NCBI GenBank assembly: GCA_030610155.1
Contig: JAUWSG010000008.1
Span: forward strand, 1-36,866
Origin: Gammaproteobacteria bacterium
Lineage (GTDB): Bacteria > Pseudomonadota > Gammaproteobacteria > SG8-11
Reading direction: 5' to 3'
DNA length: 36,866 nucleotides
Shown: positions 17,518 through 26,677 of the stretch, in pieces
How positions within the stretch are numbered: position 1 is the stretch's first letter
Layout: each line of letters starts with the position of its first letter
Program-made: the position numbers and the translations under genes
The notes under the pieces: model-generated
What the model was told of the DNA's origin: nothing
What the model saw: the letters and a program-made list of their open reading frames with translations, nothing else
The model's database searches: none

Positions 17518-18375
17518 CTATTTATTTTCATCCTTTGCCACGCGTCTGAGAACACGATCCAGTGTCCGATATGATAGCAGGCGTCTTAAGGTTGCAAATA
17601 AGTAGGTAGGGAAAGTGACGTAATAACGAATCCTGGGGTTTGGGCTTTCTAGCGCATGTATTACTTTTTTCAATACCGCCTGTGGCGGTAATGTAAAAGG
17701 GGCGGCAGGGCCTGATTTTGTCAGTCTTTTCTCCATTGCAAGATAGGTTTGTTGATGTTCACTGCTGTCCCGTTTGATATTTTTTAAATAGGCTTGATAG
17801 GCATTTTTTCGGAACAGGCTTTCTATCGGGCCGGGTTCAATAAGTGAAACATGAATGTCGGTATTGGCGAGTTCCAGGCGCATCGTGTCTGTTAATGCTT
17901 CGAGTGCAAATTTTGTCGCGTTATAGGCGCCACGATAAGGCAGGACGACCAGGCCCAGTACAGAACTGTTCTGTATAATGCGCCCATAACCTTGTTTACG
18001 CATAACAGGGATAATGCGATTGGTCAGTTCCTGTGTGCCAAACAGGTTTGTTTCAAATTGTTTGCGTAGTACATCCCGGGTGAGGTCTTCAACAGCACCT
18101 GGTTGGCCATAGGCAGCATTGTTAAACAACGCATCAATCCGGCCGCTGGTTCTCCTGAGTATTTCATCAACCGCAGTATTAATCGACTCCGAGCTGTCCA
18201 GGTCCAGTTGCATGCTCTCAAAACCCTCGGACTGCAGTGATTCAACATCAGCACTATGTCTGGCTGTCGCAAATACACGATACCCTCTGTCAGTAAGGCC
18301 TTTGGCAACGCATTTGCCGATACCGCTGGAACAGCCGGTAATGAGTATATTTTTTTTCTTATCAACAGATGACAT
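17518..18375 (-). CDS. SDR family oxidoreductase (short-chain dehydrogenase)
   Basis: The product, about 285 residues from the ATG at 18375, is a classical short-chain dehydrogenase. It has the cofactor motif TGCSSGIG near the N-terminus, ALFNNAAYG (the NNAG-equivalent), a catalytic Ser in QNSSVLG, and YRGAYNATKFALEAL providing the Tyr and Lys. It should reduce or oxidise a carbonyl or hydroxyl with NAD(P); the substrate is unknown. The frame is open back to an ATG at 18429, which would add an 18-residue leader. The inner start places the Rossmann strand as in homologues, so I chose it. It is divergent from amgK. Confidence 0.85.
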   Translation of the reverse strand: MSSVDKKKNILITGCSSGIGKCVAKGLTDRGYRVFATARHSADVESLQSEGFESMQLDLDSSESINTAVDEILRRTSGRIDALFNNAAYGQPGAVEDLTRDVLRKQFETNLFGTQELTNRIIPVMRKQGYGRIIQNSSVLGLVVLPYRGAYNATKFALEALTDTMRLELANTDIHVSLIEPGPIESLFRKNAYQAYLKNIKRDSSEHQQTYLAMEKRLTKSGPAAPFTLPPQAVLKKVIHALESPNPRIRYYVTFPTYLFATLRRLLSYRTLDRVLRRVAKDENK

Positions 18376-18619
18376 AGTATTGCTGAATATAAGTGATCGA
18401 GCAGGTGTGAGATATTTTGAATCATACATGAATCTGATCCCGGGCGGGTATTATTCAAGTTATATCCTGATTGTTGTATAATCAGGTTCGACCTCATATG
18501 GTAATATTGTGCAAAGTTAAGAAATTAATATCTGGATCCGATATATATAGGTGATATTTATAATGTTTTATTGTTCGGTGCTGCCGCCGGGATATTCGTT
18601 AACTCTATTTTGAAATAAA

Positions 18620-20312
<1,693 letters not shown>

Positions 20313-20479
20313 TTTATTTGCTTCTGTATCTCTATTAATAGAACTAATGTTCAAAATCCTGATCTAATATAAAGTTAGCGGGACGTAAGTCCATGAATAT
20401 ATTGGCACATAATGTATGGGGAACCTCTGATATTTATATAATCACGTTTAACATCAAAAACAAATCAAGCAGGTTCTAT

Positions 20480-20953
20480 GTGAAAAAATTAATCTGGATC
20501 ATTTTATTTTCAGGTATTCTTTTTTTAAGTGCTGGGGCATGTGCCGAGAAAGTAGATTTTTCGCTGAAAGATGTTGAAGGGGTAACACATAAGCTTTCTG
20601 ATCACAGAGGAAAATGGGTGCTGGTGAACTACTGGGCTACCTGGTGTCCCCCTTGCCTGGAGGAAATCCCCGAGCTTGTTCATTTCCATGAAGATCATAA
20701 AGATAAGGATGCGATTGTCATCGGAGTTAATTTTGAAAAGATTGAATTGAAAAAACTGAAACAATTTATTGACGACAACTTTGTAGTATACCCGGTTTTA
20801 TTGTCTAAACCTGCGCCTGACAGTCCATTAGGGCCTATACCGGGTTTGCCCACGAGTTTTCTGGTATCGCCTGAAGGAGAACTGGTTGCGAAAACGGTTG
20901 GACCGGTCACGGTCCAGTCGATAGAAAAATTTATAAACGAGCAGAGAAAATAG
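20480..20953 (+). CDS. TlpA-like periplasmic thioredoxin-fold protein
   Basis: From a GTG at 20480 the product has 157 residues. It has a signal peptide (KKLIWIILFSGILFLSAGACA) and a thioredoxin fold with the active site WATWCPPC (C56 and C59) plus a cis-proline segment GLPTSFLV. This is the TlpA/ResA-type redoxin family, which reduces periplasmic disulfides or helps in cytochrome maturation. An upstream ATG at 20393 would add 29 residues that spoil the signal peptide. The GTG has AGCAGG 7 nt upstream, so GTG is preferred. It is the first gene of a five-gene packed operon; the next starts 3 nt after its stop. Confidence 0.85.
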   Translation: MKKLIWIILFSGILFLSAGACAEKVDFSLKDVEGVTHKLSDHRGKWVLVNYWATWCPPCLEEIPELVHFHEDHKDKDAIVIGVNFEKIELKKLKQFIDDNFVVYPVLLSKPAPDSPLGPIPGLPTSFLVSPEGELVAKTVGPVTVQSIEKFINEQRK

Positions 20954-20956
20954 GTT

Positions 20957-21511
20957 ATGCGAAATTTTTCAAGACATTTGGTATTGCCGATTTTTATATT
21001 GCTGCTATGTTCTCAATTTGTTGTTGCTGATTCAGGCCGGGATCCATATGAATATTTTTTTAATGAGTCCTGGGGAGATTTCAGTGAGGAGCTGATCAAG
21101 GCAAAAGCGGAAGGTAAAAAAGGCGTTCTTCTCTTTTTTGAGCAGAAGGACTGTCCATTTTGTCACCGTATGAAAACCACGGTACTCAATCAGCCTGCCG
21201 TACAGGCGTATTTCAGAGAGCATTTTCTTTCATTTAGTATTGATATTGAAGGGGATATTGAGATCACTGATTTCAAAGGTAAGGCCATGACACAAAAGGA
21301 ATTTTCTGAAAAAGTGAACCGGGTGCGGGCGACACCGGTATTCGGTTTTTACGATTTTGAAGGCAATCAGGTTGTCCGGTATACTGGGGCTACATCCGGG
21401 ATAGATGAGTTCCTGTGGTTAGGCGAATTTTTTGTTACAGGTGAATATAAACACACAAAATTTTCCAAATTTAAACGTCAAAAAAGAAAAGCAATTAAAA
21501 ATTCATTATAA
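20957..21511 (+). CDS. periplasmic thioredoxin-like protein (SoxW/thioredoxin_2 type)
   Basis: The 184-residue product has a signal peptide (ending about FVVA-DSG) and a thioredoxin-like fold with CPFC at residues 66-69 (LFFEQKDCPFCHRM). Later it has the cis-proline segment RATPVFGFYDFEG. SoxW-like and related periplasmic thioredoxins with this CPFC-H signature occur in sulfur oxidisers, but I cannot assign a specific member. The C-terminus is strongly basic (many Lys and Arg). It sits 3 nt after the TlpA-like gene and 3 nt before the TolC-like gene, so all are probably translated from one message. Confidence 0.8.
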   Translation: MRNFSRHLVLPIFILLLCSQFVVADSGRDPYEYFFNESWGDFSEELIKAKAEGKKGVLLFFEQKDCPFCHRMKTTVLNQPAVQAYFREHFLSFSIDIEGDIEITDFKGKAMTQKEFSEKVNRVRATPVFGFYDFEGNQVVRYTGATSGIDEFLWLGEFFVTGEYKHTKFSKFKRQKRKAIKNSL

Positions 21512-21514
21512 ATA

Positions 21515-22834
21515 GTGTTAACACATAAATATTATGTCTGTTTGCCACTGTTATTTCTTATTTCTTCTGTAATATTTGCAGCGGATAAGATTGATCCTCC
21601 TCTATTACCTGATCCGCTTACATTAGAACACGCATTGTCATTAATTGATCGTTCTCACCCGGATATTGCATTGGCAATGGCGCAACGTGCATTAGCCGAG
21701 GCTGACCTTGTCGTTGAAGATTCTTCTACTGACCTGTATGCCGGAATAGAAGCCGCTGCCAGAATTATTGAACCCTCCAGATTGGCTTTTGATCAGTCTA
21801 ACCAGGATCATGAGATTTCTTTTGTAGTCAGAAAGCGTTTATATGACTACGGGCGCAATGATTCATTACTGCAAGCAGCAGAATATGAAGTTAAAGGGCA
21901 ACAATGGCGTGTAATAGAAGCCCAAAACCAATGGCGTATTCTTATAATGAAACGCTTTTTTGATGTGTTGCTGGCGGACCTGGCATACGCGCGGGACAAT
22001 GAGGACATGTCGGTCGCATATGTGCAATATGATCGTTTGAAGGACCGTAATGAGCTTGGGCAACGCTCTGATCTGGTTGTATTGGATGCGCAAAGTAAAT
22101 ATATGGAAACGCGAAGGCGGCGTTATCACAGTGCTGCCATGCAACGTATTACACGTTCGAAACTGGCGATAAGTCTGGATTTTCCCGATCAATTGCCCAG
22201 TAATCTGGTGGCGCCTGACTTGAAAAATCAAACCAGGCCATTACCGGAAATTGATGCGCTAATCACAAAAGCGAGAAATAATAATTTGAAATTGCGTGCC
22301 ATGCAGGATCAGTTAGATGCGGCAGGTAAAAGAATAGAGGCTGTCAGGGCACAATCGGGTGTGAAAATTGATGCAGAGTTTGAAGTGTCCGCTTATAAAC
22401 GGGATGTGGCTTCTAACGATGAGTGGCAAGCAAGTATTAATTTTGATATTCCGGTCTATTCCGGGAATAGAGAAAAGTCAAAAGTGGGTCAACGTACAGC
22501 TGAATATCAAAGACTCAAGTCCTTGATGGCCAGAGAAAAAATGCGGGTGCGGGAAGCTGCGATAGAATTACGCTTACAACTGGAAATATTACAGGCGGAA
22601 AAAGAGGAGCTGCAGGTATTATATGAATTTAAAGAGCTGTCTCTGGATCGTAACAGAGCCTTATATGAGATGGAAGTAAAGGCAGATCTGGGGCTTGCCA
22701 TGGTCGAGACTACAAGTACACGATACAGAATAACAAAAACAAATTACCAGATTGAATTGGCCTGGGCACGTCTTGATGCTTTTACAGGTTCTTATATTTT
22801 AGAGAGTGAAGATGAAAAAAAGCCGACGGAATAA
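21515..22834 (+). CDS. TolC family outer-membrane factor
   Basis: The 439-residue product has a signal peptide (ending about VIFA-ADK) and two TolC-type repeats of long helices with short strands (LTLEHALSLIDRSHPDIALA at the first). It is typical of outer-membrane channel partners of efflux or secretion systems. It starts with GTG at 21515, 3 nt after the preceding stop. There is no visible Shine-Dalgarno, so it may depend on translational coupling. Its 3' end overlaps the start of the adaptor gene by 29 nt. No pump gene accompanies the pair. Confidence 0.85.
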   Translation: MLTHKYYVCLPLLFLISSVIFAADKIDPPLLPDPLTLEHALSLIDRSHPDIALAMAQRALAEADLVVEDSSTDLYAGIEAAARIIEPSRLAFDQSNQDHEISFVVRKRLYDYGRNDSLLQAAEYEVKGQQWRVIEAQNQWRILIMKRFFDVLLADLAYARDNEDMSVAYVQYDRLKDRNELGQRSDLVVLDAQSKYMETRRRRYHSAAMQRITRSKLAISLDFPDQLPSNLVAPDLKNQTRPLPEIDALITKARNNNLKLRAMQDQLDAAGKRIEAVRAQSGVKIDAEFEVSAYKRDVASNDEWQASINFDIPVYSGNREKSKVGQRTAEYQRLKSLMAREKMRVREAAIELRLQLEILQAEKEELQVLYEFKELSLDRNRALYEMEVKADLGLAMVETTSTRYRITKTNYQIELAWARLDAFTGSYILESEDEKKPTE

Positions 22835-23624
22835 TCGCAATGGGAACCCTGTTTTGAAATATCCTTTGTTAATGGTAAATATACTATTTCTTACTTTGAT
22901 CTCGAATAGTGAACTCCATGCGGATGAGTATCCGGCTGAGTTGGTATGGATGAACCGGGTTGAATTAAGTATGTTCGTTTCAGGTATTATCAAGGATGTG
23001 TTTGTAAAACCCGGTGATCTGGTGGTCAAGGGAAAACCATTGGTTAAACTCGATACGCGAATCAAACAGGCGCAATATGAAGAGTCCGTGGCGGAACTGG
23101 AACTACAAATACGTCTGAGAAGCGAGGAGAAACGGGAGCTGGACAGAGCAATTGAGCTTTATGATCGTTTGGTGCTGTCTAATCATGAGTTGGAGGTTGC
23201 CCACATCGCTTATGCCAGGGCCGATGCAGCTTATAATTCGGCGAAGGCCAAAAAAGTTAGAGCAGAAATACTGCTTGAGAAAAGTACGATTGTGGCACCA
23301 TTTGATGGTTATGTGCTTGGGTTATTTGCCGAGACAGGGCAAACAGTGGTAAGTGACTTGCAGCCCGTGACACTCATAACCTTTGCGAGGTCTGGGAAAA
23401 TGCTTGCACGTATGCAAATAGAGGCTTCCAGCTTATCCGGTGTATCACCAGGCGCTAAAGTAAAAATAAAAACAGGTAGCAATACCTTTAATGGAAGCGT
23501 GTATACAATCGCATTGGAACCGAAAAAAGAAAAAGATTCGTTGCTATACCAGGTTGATGTTTCATTTGATACAGAAAATAATCGTTATCGTGCCGGGCAA
23601 CCGGCGACTATAATTTTAAAATGA
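22806..23624 (+). CDS. HlyD-type periplasmic adaptor (membrane fusion protein)
   Basis: The 272-residue product has an N-terminal signal or anchor segment (LKYPLLMVNILFLTLIS). A first lipoyl half follows (VSGIIKDVFVKPGDLVVKGKPLVKLD), then a short helical hairpin (about residues 80-150) and the second lipoyl half (STIVAPFDGYVLGLFAETGQTV). A beta-barrel region closes it. This is the adaptor architecture that bridges an inner-membrane pump and a TolC channel. At 272 residues it is short for the family. A GTG at 22806 or ATG at 22812 can start it, both inside the tolC 3' end. The acylphosphatase start overlaps its stop (ATGA). Confidence 0.85.
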   Translation: MKMKKSRRNNRNGNPVLKYPLLMVNILFLTLISNSELHADEYPAELVWMNRVELSMFVSGIIKDVFVKPGDLVVKGKPLVKLDTRIKQAQYEESVAELELQIRLRSEEKRELDRAIELYDRLVLSNHELEVAHIAYARADAAYNSAKAKKVRAEILLEKSTIVAPFDGYVLGLFAETGQTVVSDLQPVTLITFARSGKMLARMQIEASSLSGVSPGAKVKIKTGSNTFNGSVYTIALEPKKEKDSLLYQVDVSFDTENNRYRAGQPATIILK

Positions 23625-23893
23625 ATATTTGTCTTCGCTGTATTGTGAAGGGAAAGGTTCAAGGCGTGTTTTACCGGTCTTCAACACAAGCCAGAGCAAG
23701 AACCAGTAAAGTGACCGGTTGGGTAAGAAATTGCGGCGATGGTTCAGTAGAATTATTAGCTTGCGGCGATCAGAAAAATGTCAAAGATTTATGCGAGTGG
23801 TTACGGGAGGGCCCGGAACATGCAAATGTTACTGATGTGCAGTGTTATAATGAATCGTATTCGGAATATGATGATTTTTCAGTTATCAGTTAA
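23621..23893 (+). CDS. acyP: acylphosphatase
   Basis: The 90-residue product has the acylphosphatase signatures: KGKVQGVFYRSSTQARA (the Arg that binds phosphate) and GWVRNCGDGSVELLACG (the catalytic Asn in VRN). It hydrolyses acyl phosphates such as carbamoyl phosphate in the cytoplasm. Length is normal. Its ATG overlaps the adaptor stop by 4 nt, so translation is coupled. Its stop overlaps the stop of the convergent response regulator. Why it is in an operon with export and thioredoxin genes is unclear. Confidence 0.93.
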   Translation: MNICLRCIVKGKVQGVFYRSSTQARARTSKVTGWVRNCGDGSVELLACGDQKNVKDLCEWLREGPEHANVTDVQCYNESYSEYDDFSVIS

Positions 23894-24591
23894 GTGGTGT
23901 AGTTATTTTTAGATTTTTTTGCATGCCCCTGTTCAACTGCAATGACAGCGGCCTCAACCCGTGATCTTACTCCCAATTTACGTAGTATTGCCTTGACATG
24001 CAATTTAACTGTGCCGTCAGCAATCCCCAATTCTCTGGCAATAATTTTATTGCTTTGCCCCGCCGCAAGATGCTCCAGAATTTCAGATTCTCTTGGTGTT
24101 AACTCAGAGAAAGGTGAGGCTGGCTTGGCAGGTTGTTCTCCTTTTTTTACTGCCCGGGCAAGTGCGCCGGCCAGATCTTTTGCAACAATAGTTTCACCTT
24201 GCAAAATATCATACAGAGCGGCGACCAACTCATCAGGCTCCATGTCTTTTAGCAGGTAACCCTGGGCGCCATTACGCAGGGCATCAATTACGTCTTCATC
24301 TTCCTGACTGGTAGTCAGCATGACGATAGGGACGGTCACGTCAGATTGTCTGAGGCGTTTCAGGGTTTCCCTGCCGTTCATCTGGGGCATGCGTATATCA
24401 AGTAAAATCAGGTCATAAGTAAAATCTTTTGCTGCCTGTATGCCCTCATGACCACTACCCAGGGCGGCCATCACTTTTATGCCCCGGCGTTCCAGAAGTT
24501 CCATTAAACCACTACGGAACAATGCATGATCGTCAATGATGATGACTCGTATCGGGTGTTCTTTAGCAATAATATCGGCGTAATCACTCAT
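23890..24591 (-). CDS. NarL/FixJ-type response regulator
   Basis: The 233-residue product has a receiver domain with acidic pocket IIIDDH, phospho-acceptor D65 (LLDIRMP), T93 in MLTTS and K115 (LLKDM). A LuxR-type helix-turn-helix follows (LTPRESEILEHLAAGQSNKIIAREL, then VKLHVKAILRKLGV). This matches NarL and close relatives. It should bind DNA as a dimer after phosphorylation. The cognate kinase gene ends 15 nt upstream, in the same direction. The target genes cannot be named from sequence. Its 3' end overlaps acyP by a few bases. Confidence 0.93.
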   Translation of the reverse strand: MSDYADIIAKEHPIRVIIIDDHALFRSGLMELLERRGIKVMAALGSGHEGIQAAKDFTYDLILLDIRMPQMNGRETLKRLRQSDVTVPIVMLTTSQEDEDVIDALRNGAQGYLLKDMEPDELVAALYDILQGETIVAKDLAGALARAVKKGEQPAKPASPFSELTPRESEILEHLAAGQSNKIIARELGIADGTVKLHVKAILRKLGVRSRVEAAVIAVEQGHAKKSKNNYTT

Positions 24592-24605
24592 AATATTTTC
24601 TTCTG

Positions 24606-26075
24606 TTAGAGGTTTTTCGATTCATTGGGCGCGTGAAAACGCAGTTCTACCCGGGTCCCTTCACCTGGCTCGGTTTCAATGCTGAATGTGCCGGAAATAC
24701 GTTCGGCACGTTCTTTCATGATTGAGAGGCCAACATGTTCACCAGGACCGGCTTCCTCATCATGTTCCTGTATGCCTTGCCCATCATCTTCGACAAGTAC
24801 ATAATAATTTCCATTCTCATCAGAACGAATTAATACACGAACATTATTAGCCTGGCTATGTTTGCGGATGTTGGAAAGTGCTTCCTGAACGATATGCAAT
24901 ACTTGTACTTCTACAGCGGGGGATAATATGGGTTCTGTCACTTCATTTTGGAAATAGACGGCTATGCCGGTTTGTTTTTCGAAACGTTCTACCAGTGTTT
25001 CGATTGCCGGTAACAGACCACGCTCATCCATACGCGTACGAAAATGGGCTAACAATTCACGTAACTGGCTGTTTGCCTGGTCGAGTCCTTCCTTGATGGT
25101 TCTGATTTGTAAAATACCTGTCCTGTCTCTGCTTTGTCCTACGGTTTCATCTACCATCGTTACTTGATAACGAAGGCTTGCGAGGGTCTGTGCAAGTGAG
25201 TCATGTAATTCATTTGCCAGAGATGTTCTTTCCTTTATTATGGACAGGCGTCTGGCGTTATTCTCCAGTTTCACTTTCTCGACTACAATACCCAAATGTC
25301 GACCAATGCTGGTAAATAATTGTATGATTTCTTTTTTTTCAATCAAATCAGTATCATCAAGTAAAAGATGAAAGATACCAAGTGTTTTACCGCTGTATCG
25401 AACCGGTATTGTTATCAGTGTCAGATTATTGTTGCGTAGTGAAATGAATCCCGGGAGTGTACTGTCATCAAGCTGCGATTTTAATATGGGACTATCTGTA
25501 ATTGATGTTCCCACAAGACATTGTGTCAGTGAGAGTATCGGTGGAGCATCCTGCTTATCGTCACTAATGCCTGTCTTTGCGACCAATCTGAATAAATTAT
25601 CATTAGTCAGCAATCGAACCGTAGCGGCCTGGGCACGAGCCAGGTTCTTTAGTGTAATTAAAAATCGCTTGAGTAATTCATCCAGCCCATGAAGGTTGGT
25701 TACCCCTGCTGCTGCATCATATAGAATCTCCAGCGAATGTGTTTTAAGGGCAATCCGGTCATTTAACAGTCGTACTTGTGAACTCCCTGTGCTTAAGGTA
25801 TTGGTAGAGCGTATTTGAATAAAAACAAATCCTGCTAAAAGCAAGCCCATTACAAGCAAAGCTATTTGAATGGTTGGTAGCAGAGAAGTTGGTTCTGTCG
25901 ACAAAGTGGGTCCGAGTATTTCGAGCAAGACAGAAATTGAAAAAATAATCAGGATAATAAACACATAAAAAGAAAACCTGCCTTTAAACAGGTCAATTTT
26001 TGTGACAGCAGATGAAGATGCCGCAGCATCCTTGATCGTGCTGCCCAGGTTGTCATTTTGTTTGGCGTTGCTCAT
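24606..26075 (-). CDS. NarX-like sensor histidine kinase with GAF domain
   Basis: The 489-residue product has two membrane helices (about residues 35-55 and 67-88) with only a dozen residues between them. A GAF-like domain (about 115-265) follows, then a HisKA_3 dimerisation region with H291 (ANELHDSLAQTLASLRYQ). The HATPase closes it (EALSNIRKHSQ; VEDDGQGI; GLSIMKERAERI). The kinase core is that of NarX, but it lacks the periplasmic nitrate-sensing domain, so the signal is probably cytoplasmic, read by the GAF. It is the first gene of the pair with the response regulator. The signal is unknown; redox or sulfur status is a guess from location. Confidence 0.9.
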   Translation of the reverse strand: MSNAKQNDNLGSTIKDAAASSSAVTKIDLFKGRFSFYVFIILIIFSISVLLEILGPTLSTEPTSLLPTIQIALLVMGLLLAGFVFIQIRSTNTLSTGSSQVRLLNDRIALKTHSLEILYDAAAGVTNLHGLDELLKRFLITLKNLARAQAATVRLLTNDNLFRLVAKTGISDDKQDAPPILSLTQCLVGTSITDSPILKSQLDDSTLPGFISLRNNNLTLITIPVRYSGKTLGIFHLLLDDTDLIEKKEIIQLFTSIGRHLGIVVEKVKLENNARRLSIIKERTSLANELHDSLAQTLASLRYQVTMVDETVGQSRDRTGILQIRTIKEGLDQANSQLRELLAHFRTRMDERGLLPAIETLVERFEKQTGIAVYFQNEVTEPILSPAVEVQVLHIVQEALSNIRKHSQANNVRVLIRSDENGNYYVLVEDDGQGIQEHDEEAGPGEHVGLSIMKERAERISGTFSIETEPGEGTRVELRFHAPNESKNL

Positions 26076-26241
26076 AACTACTTGTAACTGATTGTAAAAG
26101 AAGGAATAAAAATATTAGATGATAGTAATGCTAGCACAGTTTTTAAGACATATAGTATAGAAATTAATCATTAGTCATAAATAGTGGATTTTGCAGTAAA
26201 TGATGCAATCACGAGTACGGGGGGATGTCTGGAAAAATCAT

Positions 26242-26322
26242 TTCACCGCAAAGGCGCAAAGGATGCAAAGTTTTTATGTTTAAAATTCAGAATCTGGTTT
26301 TCTTTGCGTTCTTTGCGGTGAA
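26242..26322. repeat. GCAAAG-rich inverted repeat at the end of the dsr operon
   Basis: The left arm at 26242-26270 and right arm at 26302-26322 pair over CACCGCAAAG and GCAAAG modules; the right arm lacks one internal module. It is clearly related to the 8272-8416 repeat. It sits 14 nt beyond the dsrR stop and could form a hairpin in the dsr transcript, so it may end or stabilise that message. Upstream of it towards 26076 I see only AT-rich spacer, which should hold the kinase promoter. Confidence 0.8.
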
Positions 26323-26335
26323 TACAGGATTAAGA

Positions 26336-26647
26336 TCACTCTTTTGGTGTTTTGTGGCTCGGGTCATTGGGGTTGAAATAGATAAACTGATATTCTCCGG
26401 TTTCAATTTCAACATAGTCCAGCACGGTGTCTTCGAGCATTTCGCGGCAAGTTGGCGAAACCAGAAGGTTGATGCCTTCTGATGTGATTTTCACATCCTC
26501 TTCTTTGCTGTTATCAAAACCCATACCGTATTCATATGAGCCATCCGGGTTTATTTTGCCTGAAATACGCAGCGCCATGTCCCCGGTATTTGTTTCTTTA
26601 GCCGAATGCAGGATTTGTTTTGCTGCAGCTGGTGTGACTTTTATCAT
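26336..26647 (-). CDS. dsrR: DsrR, IscA-like accessory protein
   Basis: The 103-residue product has the A-type scaffold (IscA/HesB) fold, with VTPAAAKQILHSA at the start and an YGMGFDN strand. It has only one cysteine (SPTCREML) and lacks the CxC near the C-terminus, so it cannot bind a cluster in the IscA manner. This loss is characteristic of DsrR, which in Allochromatium is needed for post-transcriptional control of dsr and full sulfur oxidation. ATG at 26647 has AGGA about 8 nt upstream. It is the last gene of the dsr operon, 30 nt after dsrN. No dsrS-like gene follows. Confidence 0.87.
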   Translation of the reverse strand: MIKVTPAAAKQILHSAKETNTGDMALRISGKINPDGSYEYGMGFDNSKEEDVKITSEGINLLVSPTCREMLEDTVLDYVEIETGEYQFIYFNPNDPSHKTPKE

Positions 26648-26677
26648 AACTTTGTCCTGATTATTAAATGTAGAAGA

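Noticed and set aside
18376-18429. 18-residue N-terminal leader on the SDR protein
   Set aside because: Homologues begin near the Rossmann strand; the leader has no recognisable feature. It stays possible.
20393-20479. N-terminal extension of the TlpA-like protein from ATG 20393
   Set aside because: The extra 29 residues would bury the signal peptide; GTG at 20480 has an AGCAGG ribosome site and a clean signal sequence.
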